A stretch of 64,000 bases of DNA, taken from NCBI RefSeq assembly GCF_040655075.1, contig NZ_JBFAJC010000036.1, positions 45,536 to 109,535 on the forward strand, read 5' to 3'. The notes beneath the pieces are model-generated. The model did no database searches. It had not been told where the DNA came from and worked only from the letters and a program-made list of their open reading frames with translations. Of this stretch, positions 7,732-16,484 are shown in pieces. The DNA comes from Actinoallomurus sp040655075. GTDB taxonomy: Bacteria > Actinomycetota > Actinomycetes > Streptosporangiales > Streptosporangiaceae. How positions within the stretch are numbered: position 1 is the first letter of the stretch; each line of letters opens with the position of its first letter. The position numbers were made by a program, and so were the translations under genes.

Positions 7732-8223
7732 TCAGGGGCGGACGGCGACGTGCACGTGGTCCCGGTGGCACACGGTGACGCCGGAGCCCTTCTTGCAGTT
7801 CTTGTCCTTGTGGCCGCGCCAGTTGCCGTTGGGCGAGTAGATGATGCCCTGCCAGATGATGTGGTCGATGGAGTAGGCGCCGTGGTGGTTCACCAGCCAC
7901 TTGACCATCTTGTAGCCGTCGGCCCGGTTGTCGCCCGTGGCCGTACGGCCGATCTTTCCGTAGACGAGGTCGCAGGCGCGCCCCTGCGGGTGGTAGGGGA
8001 GCGGGTCCGGGTGCTTACAGCCCTGCGAGTCCCAGTGGTAGTGGCCCTTGCTCGAGGCGCTGCTCGCCGCCTTGTACAGCTTGCACATCTTCGCGGTGAC
8101 CTTCCCCGCGGAGCCGCAGCCGACCAGCTGGGCGCTCGCCGCCTGGGCCGTGCCGGCCGTCGCGGCGAAGAGGGTCACGGTGACGCCCGCGGAGGCGAGC
8201 AGGGCGGGGATTCTGGTTCTCAT
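7732..8223 (-). CDS. Secreted protein with M15-like (ARB-07466/VldE-type) domain
   Basis: This 163-residue exported protein has a signal peptide ending near AGTAQAASA. The mature part has a motif set resembling zinc-binding M15-like folds. It includes YHWDSQGCKHPDPLPYHPQGRACD (His and Asp ligands in HPQGRACD), a central SIDHIIWQGIIYS strand and the C-terminal HRDHVHVAV. Known M15 relatives cleave D-Ala peptides, but the VldE-type branch has no proven activity that I can cite. The ATG at 8223 has a good ribosome binding site (AGGAAGG). The gene is divergent from the photolyase. Confidence 0.72.
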   Translation of the reverse strand: MRTRIPALLASAGVTVTLFAATAGTAQAASAQLVGCGSAGKVTAKMCKLYKAASSASSKGHYHWDSQGCKHPDPLPYHPQGRACDLVYGKIGRTATGDNRADGYKMVKWLVNHHGAYSIDHIIWQGIIYSPNGNWRGHKDKNCKKGSGVTVCHRDHVHVAVRP

Positions 8224-8300
8224 TGGCACCTTCCTGGCGATGTCTGGGGGACCTCGCGGCCAGAAGTTACGGATGTGACCGCCAGGGTGGAAGATCATTT

Positions 8301-8315
8301 ACTGTCCAGGACAGT
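8301..8315. promoter_or_regulatory. Palindrome ACTGTCCAGGACAGT in divergent promoter region
   Basis: A 15-bp palindrome with 7-bp perfect arms around a central A lies between the minus-strand secreted protein (start 8223) and the photolyase (start 8371). Its size and position fit a dimeric regulator site controlling one or both genes. The regulator is unknown. Confidence 0.4.
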
Positions 8316-8370
8316 CCGGGACGGATGCTCTCTTGGCTGTCGAGGAGCATTGGGCGGTCCCGGAGCGGGC

Positions 8371-9735
8371 ATGCCGACAGTGATGTCCGTCGCGATCTGC
8401 CTGTTCACCGCCGACCTCCGGGTGCGGGACAACCCGGTGCTGCGTGCGGCACTGCGGGCGGATGAGGTGGTGCCGCTGTTCGTCGTGGACGATGGTGTGC
8501 ACGCGTCGGGGTTCGTGACGCCGAACCGGGCGGCGTTCCTCGCAGACTGCCTCGCGGACCTGGACGGCGCTCTTCGGGCACGGGGCGGCCGTCTCGTCGT
8601 ACGGCATGGGGACGTCGTCCGCGAGGTCGTCGCGGTGGCGGAGGAGACCGGCGCGGGCGAGGTGCACCTGGCGCGGGACGTCAGCGCGTTCGCCCAGCGA
8701 CGCGAGGCCGGGCTGCGCCGGCTGATGAGCGGGCGGGTGCGCGTCCATGATTCGGTCCACGTTGTTCCGGCGGGGGCTGTGACTCCGGCGGGGCGAGGGC
8801 ACTTCGCGGTCTTCGGTCCCTACTTCCGGCGGTGGAGCGGGGTTCGGATCCGGGAGCCGCTCGCCGACCCGGACCAGGTGACCGTCCCGCTCGTACGGTC
8901 CGAGCGTCTCCCGGAGCGGGCCGATCTCGCCGGCGGTGAGCCGTCGCCCGTCCTGCCTCGGGGCGGGGAGGAGGCGGCGCGGCGGCGTGCGGAGGACTGG
9001 CTCGGCGGGCCGATCGTCCGGTACGCCGACCTGCACGACGATCTGGCCGCCGACGGCACGTCGCGCCTGTCGCCGTACCTTCACTTCGGTTGCCTGTCCG
9101 CCGTCGAACTGGTGCATCGGGCCAGGGCGATGGGCGGCCCCGGCGCCGAGGCGTTCATTCGGCAGCTCGCCTGGCGGGACTTCCATCGGCAGCTGCTCGC
9201 GGACCGGCCGGGCGCGGCGCACGACGACTACCGGCCCCGAGGTGACCGTTGGCGCACCGACGACGCGCTGGTGGCGGCGTGGCGGCAGGGACGCACCGGG
9301 TATCCGCTGGTCGACGCGGCGATGCGGCAGCTGGCGGCGGAGGGCTGGATGCACAACCGCGGGCGGCTGGTCACCGCGAGCTTCCTGGCCAAGACGCTGT
9401 ACGTCGACTGGCGGGTCGGCGCGTGGCACTTCCTCGACCTGCTGGTCGACGGGGATGTCGCGAACAACCAGCTGAACTGGCAGTGGGTGGCCGGGACCGG
9501 CGCCTCCACCCGGCCGAACCAGGTGCTCGATCCGCTTGCGCAGGCGCGGCGGTTCGACCCGCGCGGTGACTATGTGCGGCGGTGGATACCGGAGCTCGCG
9601 CCGATCGAGGGGGCCGCCGTCCATCGGCCGTGGCTTCTGCCCGCGGAGGTCCGCCGACGTCTGAACTACCCCGATCCCATCGTCGACCTGGCCGAGCGCC
9701 GGGAGCGGTTCCATCGCGCGCGGAGCGGAGGCTGA
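8371..9735 (+). CDS. phr: Deoxyribodipyrimidine photolyase (class I CPD type)
   Basis: This 454-residue flavoprotein uses blue light to split cyclobutane pyrimidine dimers. The N-terminal antenna domain (about 1-135) starts VAICLFTADLRVRDNPVL. The C-terminal FAD domain shows the family signatures RQLAWRDFHRQLL, GYPLVDAAMRQLAAEGWMHNR and NNQLNWQWVAG, followed by LDPLAQARRFDPRGDYVRRW. The length is normal for class I enzymes. The ATG at 8371 is used; an ATG at 8383 is possible. The next gene starts at the base right after its stop, so the two are cotranscribed. Confidence 0.93.
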   Translation: MPTVMSVAICLFTADLRVRDNPVLRAALRADEVVPLFVVDDGVHASGFVTPNRAAFLADCLADLDGALRARGGRLVVRHGDVVREVVAVAEETGAGEVHLARDVSAFAQRREAGLRRLMSGRVRVHDSVHVVPAGAVTPAGRGHFAVFGPYFRRWSGVRIREPLADPDQVTVPLVRSERLPERADLAGGEPSPVLPRGGEEAARRRAEDWLGGPIVRYADLHDDLAADGTSRLSPYLHFGCLSAVELVHRARAMGGPGAEAFIRQLAWRDFHRQLLADRPGAAHDDYRPRGDRWRTDDALVAAWRQGRTGYPLVDAAMRQLAAEGWMHNRGRLVTASFLAKTLYVDWRVGAWHFLDLLVDGDVANNQLNWQWVAGTGASTRPNQVLDPLAQARRFDPRGDYVRRWIPELAPIEGAAVHRPWLLPAEVRRRLNYPDPIVDLAERRERFHRARSGG

Positions 9736-11226
9736 GTGGTGCGAGGTCGGGACCGGGGGCTGTGCCTGGTGACCGGAGCGACGGGGTACATCGGCGGCCG
9801 GCTGGTGCCCGAACTGCTCGACGCCGGGTACCGCGTCCGCTGTCTCGCCCGTTCTCCGGGACGGTTGCGCGCCCAGCCGTGGATCGGACGGGTGGAGGTG
9901 GTCCGCGCGGACGTCGCCGACGCCGCCGCGGTCCGCCGGGCCCTCGACGGTGTGAGGGTGGCGTACTACCTGGTGCACGCACTGGTCCGCGGGCGGGGAT
10001 TCCCCGAGGAGGACCGGCGGGCGGCGCGGACGTTCGCGGCCGCGGTCCTGGACGCGGGTGTCGGCCGGATCGTCTACCTCGGAGGGCTGGGACCGCTCGG
10101 TCCGGACGTATCGGAGCACCTGCGGTCCCGGGCGGAGGTCGGCTCGATCCTGCTGGCCTCCGGTGTGCCGACGGCCGTGCTGCGCGCCGCGGTGGTGGTC
10201 GGCTCCGGCTCGGCGTCGTTCGAGATGATGCGGTACCTCACCGAACGGCTCCCGGTGATGGTCACCCCCCGTTGGGTCCATACCCGCACGCAGCCGATCG
10301 CCGTGGGCGACGTGCTCTGGTACCTCGTCGGCTGCGCGGAACTGCCCTCCTCGGTCAACCGGGCTTTCGACATCGGTGGCCCGGACGTGCTGACGTACGA
10401 GGAGATGATGCGGCGATACGCGGCGGTCGCCGGGCTGCCGCGGCGTGTCGTCGTACCGGTCCCCGTACTGTCGGCCCGGTTGTCCAGTCTGTGGGTCGGC
10501 CTGGTGACGCCCGTCCCCGGTCGTCTGGCCCGGCCTCTGGCGGAGTCCCAGCGCCACGAGGTGGTGTGCCGCGAGCATGACATCGCCCGGTTCGTGCCTG
10601 ACCCGCCGGGCGGGCTCACCGAGTTCGACGAGGCGGTGCGCCTGGCGCTGCGGTGCGTCCGCGATGTCCGCGTCTCCCGGGCGTCCGCGCCCGGCGACCC
10701 GTCGCCGGGCGACCCCGCCTGGGCCGGCGGCACTCTCTGCGCCGACGTCAGGGAGTGTCCGGTCGCGGCCCCTCCCGAGGCGCTGTGGCGGGTCATCGAG
10801 GGCATCGGCGGCGCTGCCGGGTGGTACTCCTGGTCGGCGGCCTGGGCGGTCAGAGGCGGCATCGATCGGCTGTTCGGTGGAGTCGGCATGCGCCGTGGAC
10901 GACGCGAACCGCACCGGCTGCGCGTCGGCGACGCCGTGGACTTCTGGCGTGTGGAGGAGATCCTCCCGGGAAAGCTGCTGCGCCTGCGCGCGGAAATGCG
11001 ACTGCCGGGGCTCGCCTGGCTGGAGTTGGCGATCGAGGCGCGACGGGGCCGCACCTGGCTCCGGCAGCGCGTGCTGTTCCGCCCTCGCGGCTTCGTCGGG
11101 CTCCTCTACTGGTGGGCGAGCCGCCCGTTCCACGGGGTCGTCTTCGGCGGGATGCGGCGGGGCGTACGCCGCGCGGCCGAGCGGGAGGCCGCACGGGTCG
11201 GCGGGCGAGCGGTACGTGTGCGATGA
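9736..11226 (+). CDS. NAD(P)-binding SDR-type protein with DUF2867 C-terminal domain
   Basis: This 496-residue protein has an atypical SDR Rossmann domain (TGATGYIGGRLVPELLDAGYRVRCLARS, about residues 13-45). A C-terminal DUF2867 half (about 330-490) contains the Trp-rich ARVEGIGG-like and AGWYSWSAAWAVRGGIDRL segments and ends in the family-typical LLYWWASRPFHGVVFGGM. Proteins with this architecture are common next to photolyases in bacteria, but their substrate is not established. The GTG at 9736 lies directly after the photolyase TGA, with GGAG at 9727-9730, so translation is coupled. Confidence 0.86.
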   Translation: MVRGRDRGLCLVTGATGYIGGRLVPELLDAGYRVRCLARSPGRLRAQPWIGRVEVVRADVADAAAVRRALDGVRVAYYLVHALVRGRGFPEEDRRAARTFAAAVLDAGVGRIVYLGGLGPLGPDVSEHLRSRAEVGSILLASGVPTAVLRAAVVVGSGSASFEMMRYLTERLPVMVTPRWVHTRTQPIAVGDVLWYLVGCAELPSSVNRAFDIGGPDVLTYEEMMRRYAAVAGLPRRVVVPVPVLSARLSSLWVGLVTPVPGRLARPLAESQRHEVVCREHDIARFVPDPPGGLTEFDEAVRLALRCVRDVRVSRASAPGDPSPGDPAWAGGTLCADVRECPVAAPPEALWRVIEGIGGAAGWYSWSAAWAVRGGIDRLFGGVGMRRGRREPHRLRVGDAVDFWRVEEILPGKLLRLRAEMRLPGLAWLELAIEARRGRTWLRQRVLFRPRGFVGLLYWWASRPFHGVVFGGMRRGVRRAAEREAARVGGRAVRVR

Positions 11227-11331
11227 GGACGGTGGCGGAGCGCGTGTGATGTGGCGGGTCAGCGGACGCGTGCGGTCGGACGGCTGCGTGTTCCGCGACG
11301 TCGCACCATGATCGGGCTTTAATGTGGGCGC

Positions 11332-12114
11332 GTGCGAGATTTGGTGGACGGAGTCCGGTATTTCCTGCGGGGGATGGGGTGGGTCGCGCGGCGGCCCCGG
11401 CAGTGGCTGTTCGGTCTGATCCCGGCCCTCATCGTCCTCGTCGCCTACGTCGTGGCCCTGGTCTTCCTGGCGCGCTACGACTGGGACCTGGCGAAGGCCA
11501 TGAGCCCGTTCGCCGACCACTGGTCGAAGGGCCTCCGCGACGCCACCCGCGGGCTGATCGCCGTTCTCGTCTTCGGGGCCGCGGTCATGATCGCGGTCGT
11601 CACGTTCACGGCCGTCACGCTGATCGTCGGCGATCCCTTCTACGAGAGCCTCTCCGGGCGGGTGGAGGAGAGCGCGGGCGGGCGTCCTCCCGAGGCGCGG
11701 GTCTCGCTGTTGCGGCAGCTCGCGCGCGCCATCGTCGACGCGATCGTCGTCGGGTCGGTGACCGCGCTGTTCGCGGTGCTGTTCTTCGCTCTGGGCTTCG
11801 TGCCGGCGATCGGGCAGACCGTCGTCCCCGTCGTCGCGGCGTTCGTGTCGGGCTATTTCCTTACGTTCGAGTTGACGTCGATCCCGCTGGAGCGGCGCGG
11901 CATACGGCGGCGGGAGCGCTTCGCGCTGCTGCGCCGCGACAAGTGGTTGGTCCTGGGGTTCGGCGTCACGGTCTTTGTGGTGTTCCTCATCCCGCTCGGA
12001 GCGGTGTTGACCATGCCTGGAGCGGTGGCGGGCGGTACTCTCCTCGCGCGCGAAAGACTTGCCCGACCGGCGATTCCGCCGGATCAAGGGGCTTTGACCG
12101 AGAACGTCGCGTGA
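11332..12114 (+). CDS. EI24/CysZ-like integral membrane protein
   Basis: This 260-residue protein has about five membrane segments (24-46, 78-102, 138-160, 165-185 and 215-240). It has the EI24 family pattern, with DPFYESLSGRVEE in a cytoplasmic loop and SIPLERRGI after TM4. CysZ, the best-known member of the fold, takes up sulfate; actinobacterial homologues are uncharacterised. The start is GTG at 11332, about 20 bp after a TTTAAT sequence that could be a -10, so the leader would be very short. The preceding 105 bp show nothing else. Confidence 0.8.
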   Translation: MRDLVDGVRYFLRGMGWVARRPRQWLFGLIPALIVLVAYVVALVFLARYDWDLAKAMSPFADHWSKGLRDATRGLIAVLVFGAAVMIAVVTFTAVTLIVGDPFYESLSGRVEESAGGRPPEARVSLLRQLARAIVDAIVVGSVTALFAVLFFALGFVPAIGQTVVPVVAAFVSGYFLTFELTSIPLERRGIRRRERFALLRRDKWLVLGFGVTVFVVFLIPLGAVLTMPGAVAGGTLLARERLARPAIPPDQGALTENVA

Positions 12115-12216
12115 GAGAGATGTCACGTTCCCGCCACGCCATGGCTAACAAGCTGTGGCCGTAGCGTAATTACCGGTCGAGGCGAAAATAGTTGATCTTC
12201 ACGTAACCTGTGCGGC

Positions 12217-14157
12217 ATGTCTGATCAGGGGAGCGCCGGGCAGTGGCGTCCGGCGAGCAGCCAAAGCGGCCCGTACTCCGAACCGGATGAGCCGACAGGC
12301 CCGCTTCCCGCGGTCAGCGGACAGGACGCCGCACCCTCGGGTTTCCCTCCCGTGAGCGGTCAGCCCGGTTCCTGGTCCGCGGATGATGACGCGCCGACGG
12401 GCGGGTTCCCCAGTGTCTCGACGCCGCCGGAGCCCGAGGAGACGGGGCGCCGCGAGCGTGCGCCGTTCGAGCCCGCCGACCCGCGGCGCGGGTCGGCCGC
12501 CGGTCCGTCGGCGTCCGCCGAGCCGGGTGAGCCGAACGGGTTCGGCCCGTCCGCGGAGTCCGGCGGGTTCGACCCGTCCCCTGAGACCGGCTGGTCCGGC
12601 GGGTTCGGCTCGTTCACCGAGCCGGCGGCCGGGTTCGGTCCGGCCGGGGAGTCCGCCGCGGGCGCGTCCGAGCAGGGTCCGTCGTTCCCTGCCGGGAACT
12701 CGTTCGGGACCGAGGCGCACGCCGCCCCCGAGCCCTACGTCGAGCCGACCACGGCGTTCGAGTCGGTGACGCCGCCGGAGGAGGAGACGCCGTCGAGTCC
12801 GTTCGGCCCTGCCGCGACGGCGGAGTTCTCCTCCGACGCCGCGCTGCCGGCCCCCTCCGGCTCGACACCGCCGTTCGGTTCGGAGGCCCCGCGCGTCGAT
12901 CCGTACGACGCGCGCGACGCCTCGTACGGGTACGAGGTGTCGGATCCGTCGTTCGCGTCCGGGCCGTCCCACCCGGGGCGGGACACGGTCGCCGGATTCC
13001 CGGAGACGGCGAGTCCCGGTATGGACTCCGGGCCTCAGCCGTTCTCGTTCGAGTCGCTGCTCGCCCCGGGCGAGGGCACCCCCGGCGCGGTCGCGCCGAA
13101 CGGTCAGGCGGCGTACGACGGCGCGCCCGCGCCGCAGTCGTTCCACGCTCCGGGTGGGGAGCCGGCGGCCCCGCCGCCTCCAGCGGACCGGCGCGTGTCG
13201 GCCGAGGAGCAGGACGCGGAGAACGACTTCTTCGCCCAGGACGGCCACCCGCCGATGTGGGACAAGGTGGTGGCGCCGTCCGGCCCGCCGCCGCAGCCCG
13301 GCAAGCCGAGCAGCGGCAACCTGCGGCTGCCGGACTGGATGCGCGACGAGGGGAACGCCGGTGGCGGTGGGGGTCTGACCGCTCCGCCGCCTAGCGACGA
13401 CTTCGAGGAGGAGGGTCGCACGAAGCGGCGGCTGTTCGCCGGGCTGGGCGTGCTCGTCGTCGGCGTCGTCGCGGCGACGGGCGCCTACTTCATCAAGGCG
13501 CGCGGGGGTTCGGACGCCACCGCCCACTCCGCCGTCCCGAGCCATTCGGCGAAGACGCCGCCGAAGAGCGGCGGGCAGGCGACGAACCCGGAGCCGGAGA
13601 AGCCGCTCGCGCAGTTCAAGGGCGACCACACCAAGCCGGTGGGCCACATCAGCGACCCGCGGGCCGGGCTTTCGTACCCGAAGCTCGGCAAGCCCTGGCA
13701 GATGCAGACGCAGAAGAGCGCCATGGCCGAGCTCGGGTTCAGCGCCGGCCAGTTCGCCGTGACCGAGAAGGCCGGAAACCAGCCGAAGCGCTGGGGCCGG
13801 CTGATGAGCGGGCAGCTGGGCGGCGCGGACAAGAACGCCTACGACGGGCCGGGGTCGGAGCGAACCGCCGCCACGCAGGCGGCCGACACCTACGAGGCGC
13901 GGATGTACGGCTACAAGCACAAGAAGAAGGTGCTGGCCTCCCAGCCGCTCGACGTCGACGGGCACAAGGGATGGCTGGTCGGCTACTACCTGACGTTCCA
14001 CCGTCCGGGCGTGAAGGCCACCGGGGAGATCTTCACGGTCGCCCTTGTGGACACGGGCAAGAAGACGCCGGGGCTGGTGCTCATGACGGTGCCGAACACC
14101 GACAAGAAGCTGTGGCCGGACGTGAACTTCGTGATGCGCTCCATCAAGGTGGTGTGA
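12217..14157 (+). CDS. Large disordered single-pass membrane protein
   Basis: This 646-residue protein has three parts. Residues 1 to about 400 form a Pro/Gly/Ser/Glu-rich, probably disordered cytoplasmic region with loosely repeated GF-x-PSxES motifs. One membrane segment follows (LFAGLGVLVVGVVAATGAYFI, about 407-428). The extracytoplasmic domain of about 200 residues contains DPRAGLSYPKLGKPW and ends VPNTDKKLWPDVNFVMRSIKVV. The segment EEQDAENDFFAQDGHPPMWDKVV in the tail is more conserved-looking than its surroundings. I do not assign a function; wall-associated sensing is possible. It is monocistronic. Confidence 0.78.
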   Translation: MSDQGSAGQWRPASSQSGPYSEPDEPTGPLPAVSGQDAAPSGFPPVSGQPGSWSADDDAPTGGFPSVSTPPEPEETGRRERAPFEPADPRRGSAAGPSASAEPGEPNGFGPSAESGGFDPSPETGWSGGFGSFTEPAAGFGPAGESAAGASEQGPSFPAGNSFGTEAHAAPEPYVEPTTAFESVTPPEEETPSSPFGPAATAEFSSDAALPAPSGSTPPFGSEAPRVDPYDARDASYGYEVSDPSFASGPSHPGRDTVAGFPETASPGMDSGPQPFSFESLLAPGEGTPGAVAPNGQAAYDGAPAPQSFHAPGGEPAAPPPPADRRVSAEEQDAENDFFAQDGHPPMWDKVVAPSGPPPQPGKPSSGNLRLPDWMRDEGNAGGGGGLTAPPPSDDFEEEGRTKRRLFAGLGVLVVGVVAATGAYFIKARGGSDATAHSAVPSHSAKTPPKSGGQATNPEPEKPLAQFKGDHTKPVGHISDPRAGLSYPKLGKPWQMQTQKSAMAELGFSAGQFAVTEKAGNQPKRWGRLMSGQLGGADKNAYDGPGSERTAATQAADTYEARMYGYKHKKKVLASQPLDVDGHKGWLVGYYLTFHRPGVKATGEIFTVALVDTGKKTPGLVLMTVPNTDKKLWPDVNFVMRSIKVV

Positions 14158-14260
14158 TCCGGGCCTCGGTCCCCGAAAGCCATACCGAATCCCATTCCAA
14201 TCGGCGTCGGCGGCGATCTAAGGTAGGCCGCAACAGGATGCCGGCGAATGGGGTGGGGAC

Positions 14261-16459
14261 ATGGCCATCGGGCTGACCGAGGAGCACGAGGCGCTCGCCG
14301 ACGCGGTGCGCGGGTGGGCAGAGCGCAACGCGTCCGTGGACGTCGTACGCGCGACGCTCGACGCCGAGAAGGAGGCCCGCCCCGCCTTCTGGGCCGGTCT
14401 GGCCGAGCAGGGCCTCCTCGGCCTCCATGTGCCCGAGGAGTACGGCGGGCAGGGCGCCGGCCTGCTGGAGCTCGCGGTCGCGCTGGAGGAGCTCGGCAGG
14501 GCCGTCGTCCCCGGCCCCTTCCTGCCGACGGTGCTGGCCAGTGCCGCGCTGCTGCGCGCCGAGCAGGCGATCAAGTCCCACGCCGAGCTGCTCCCGGGCC
14601 TGGCCGACGGCTCTCTGACCGGCGCCCTGTCCCTGGCGGGCGGCTTCACCGGCCACCGCGCGGACGGCGGCTTGACGATCAGCGGTACGGCCGAGCCGGT
14701 GCTGGGCGCCGGGCTCGCCGACGTCATCGTGCTCCCGGTGACCACTGACGACGGCGAGGAGTGGGTGGCCGTCGACGCCGCCCGGCTCACTGTCACACCG
14801 GTCAAGAGCCTGGACCGTACTCGCCGCATCGCCCGCGTGTCCGCCGACGGCGTCACCGTCCCGGCCGACCGGATCCTGACCGGCCTCACCGGCCCGGAGG
14901 TCCTCGACCTGGCCGCGCTGCTCCTCGGCGCCGAGGCCGCCGGTCTCGCCGACTGGTGCGTGACCACCGCCGCGGAGTACGCCAAGGTGCGCGTGCAGTT
15001 CGGTCGGCCGATCGGGCAGTTCCAGGGCGTCAAGCACAAGTGCGCCCGGATGCTGATCGAGCTGGAGAAGGCCCGCGCCGCCGTATGGGACGCCGCCCGC
15101 GCCTCCGACGACGCCGCGGACGAGTCCGCCTTCGCGGCCGGGGTCGCGGCCGCCGTCGCGCCCGACGCCGCGCTGCGCTGCGCCCGCGACTGCATCCAGG
15201 TGCTCGGCGGCATCGGCTTCACGTGGGAGCACGAGGCCCACCTCTACCTGCGCCGCGCCTCGACGCTGCGAGCGCTGCTCGGCTCGGGCAAGGAGTGGGC
15301 CGGTTCGGTCGCGCGACTGGCGCTCGACGGCGTGCGCCGCGCGGTCGAGGTCGAGCTGGACGAGGACACCGAGCCGCTGCGCAACCGCATCCGCGCGGAG
15401 GTCGAGCAGCTCGCCGCGATCACCGACGACCGGGAGCGGCACGCGAAGATGGGCGACGAGGGCTGGGTGTTCCCGCACCTGCCCCGCCCGTGGGGCAAGG
15501 CCGCGTCCCCGATGGAGCAGGTGCTCATCCTGCAGGAGCTGCGCGCCGCGAAGGTGAAGGGCCCGCAGCTCGCCATCGGCGCGTGGGTGGTGCCGTCTCT
15601 GGTGACGTACGGCACGGCGGAGCAGCAGGAGCGGTGGCTCGCGCCGACGCTGCGCGGTGAGCTGGTGTGGTGCCAGCTGTTCAGCGAGCCCGGCGCGGGC
15701 TCCGACCTCGCCTCGCTGCAGATGCGCGCCGAGCGGGTCGAGGGCGGCTGGCGGCTCACCGGCCAGAAGATCTGGACGTCCATCGCCCAGCGCGCCGAGT
15801 GGGCGATCTGCGTCGCCCGTACCTCGGTCGAGCCGAAGAAGCACGACGGCATCACCTACTTCGTCGTCGACATGAAGGCCGAGGGCGTCGACGTACGGCC
15901 GCTGCGGGAGCTGACCGGCGACGCGATGTTCAACGAGGTGTTCCTCGACGGGGTGTTCGTGCCCGACGACCAGGTCGTCGGCGAGGTCGGCGGCGGCTGG
16001 AAGGTCGCCCGCAACACCCTCAGCAACGAGCGGGTCCAGCTGTCCAGCAGTCAGGGTCTCGGCGCGGGGACCAAGGAGCTGCTGGGCTTCTTCCAGGGCA
16101 AGGACCTCGACCCGGTCGGCCTCGCCGAGCTGGGCGGGCTGCTGTGCCAGGGCCAGGCCATCGACCTGCTCGGCCTGCGCCTCACGCTGAAACAGATCTC
16201 CGGGGCCGAGCCGGGCGCCGAGGCGAGCGTCCGCAAGCTGCTCGGAGTGCAGTACAACCAGGAGGTCGCCGACTTCATCTGGGAGGCGCAGGGCGCGGTC
16301 GCCGCGGAGGAGGAACCGGGCCAGGCCACCAACATCTGGGCCCGCTACATGCTGTTCAGCCGGTCGATGACCATCTACGGCGGCACCACCGAGGTCCAGC
16401 TCAACGTCATCGCCGAACGCCTGCTCGGCCTGCCCCGCGACCCGGAGCCCGGCAAGTAG
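14261..16459 (+). CDS. Fused-type acyl-CoA dehydrogenase (two ACAD halves)
   Basis: This 732-residue FAD enzyme has two acyl-CoA dehydrogenase modules in one chain, like the ~710-730-residue mycobacterial FadE6/FadE34 type. The N-terminal half (about 1-390) starts GLTEEHEALADAVRGW and contains QFGRPIGQFQGVKHKCARM. The C-terminal half carries the family signature LFSEPGAGSDLAS (about 473-485), the GWRLTGQKIWTS strand and the ending TEVQLNVIAERLLGLPRDPE. It should oxidise acyl-CoA to enoyl-CoA; the substrate is unknown. A homologous gene follows after 25 bp, so this is a tandem pair. Confidence 0.9.
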   Translation: MAIGLTEEHEALADAVRGWAERNASVDVVRATLDAEKEARPAFWAGLAEQGLLGLHVPEEYGGQGAGLLELAVALEELGRAVVPGPFLPTVLASAALLRAEQAIKSHAELLPGLADGSLTGALSLAGGFTGHRADGGLTISGTAEPVLGAGLADVIVLPVTTDDGEEWVAVDAARLTVTPVKSLDRTRRIARVSADGVTVPADRILTGLTGPEVLDLAALLLGAEAAGLADWCVTTAAEYAKVRVQFGRPIGQFQGVKHKCARMLIELEKARAAVWDAARASDDAADESAFAAGVAAAVAPDAALRCARDCIQVLGGIGFTWEHEAHLYLRRASTLRALLGSGKEWAGSVARLALDGVRRAVEVELDEDTEPLRNRIRAEVEQLAAITDDRERHAKMGDEGWVFPHLPRPWGKAASPMEQVLILQELRAAKVKGPQLAIGAWVVPSLVTYGTAEQQERWLAPTLRGELVWCQLFSEPGAGSDLASLQMRAERVEGGWRLTGQKIWTSIAQRAEWAICVARTSVEPKKHDGITYFVVDMKAEGVDVRPLRELTGDAMFNEVFLDGVFVPDDQVVGEVGGGWKVARNTLSNERVQLSSSQGLGAGTKELLGFFQGKDLDPVGLAELGGLLCQGQAIDLLGLRLTLKQISGAEPGAEASVRKLLGVQYNQEVADFIWEAQGAVAAEEEPGQATNIWARYMLFSRSMTIYGGTTEVQLNVIAERLLGLPRDPEPGK

Positions 16460-16484
16460 GACTGGGACGACGGGGGAGCGGCGC

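Noticed and set aside
8299..12126. Very long open frame (about 1275 codons) on the minus strand
   Set aside because: It lies opposite the photolyase, SDR and EI24 genes, has an Arg/Pro/His-rich composition without any domain, and is a typical high-GC antisense shadow.
14160..14260. CCGAAT/ATTCGG-like imperfect inverted repeat before the first acyl-CoA dehydrogenase
   Set aside because: The arms are short and imperfect and no regulator gene is adjacent, so it is too weak to list as an operator.
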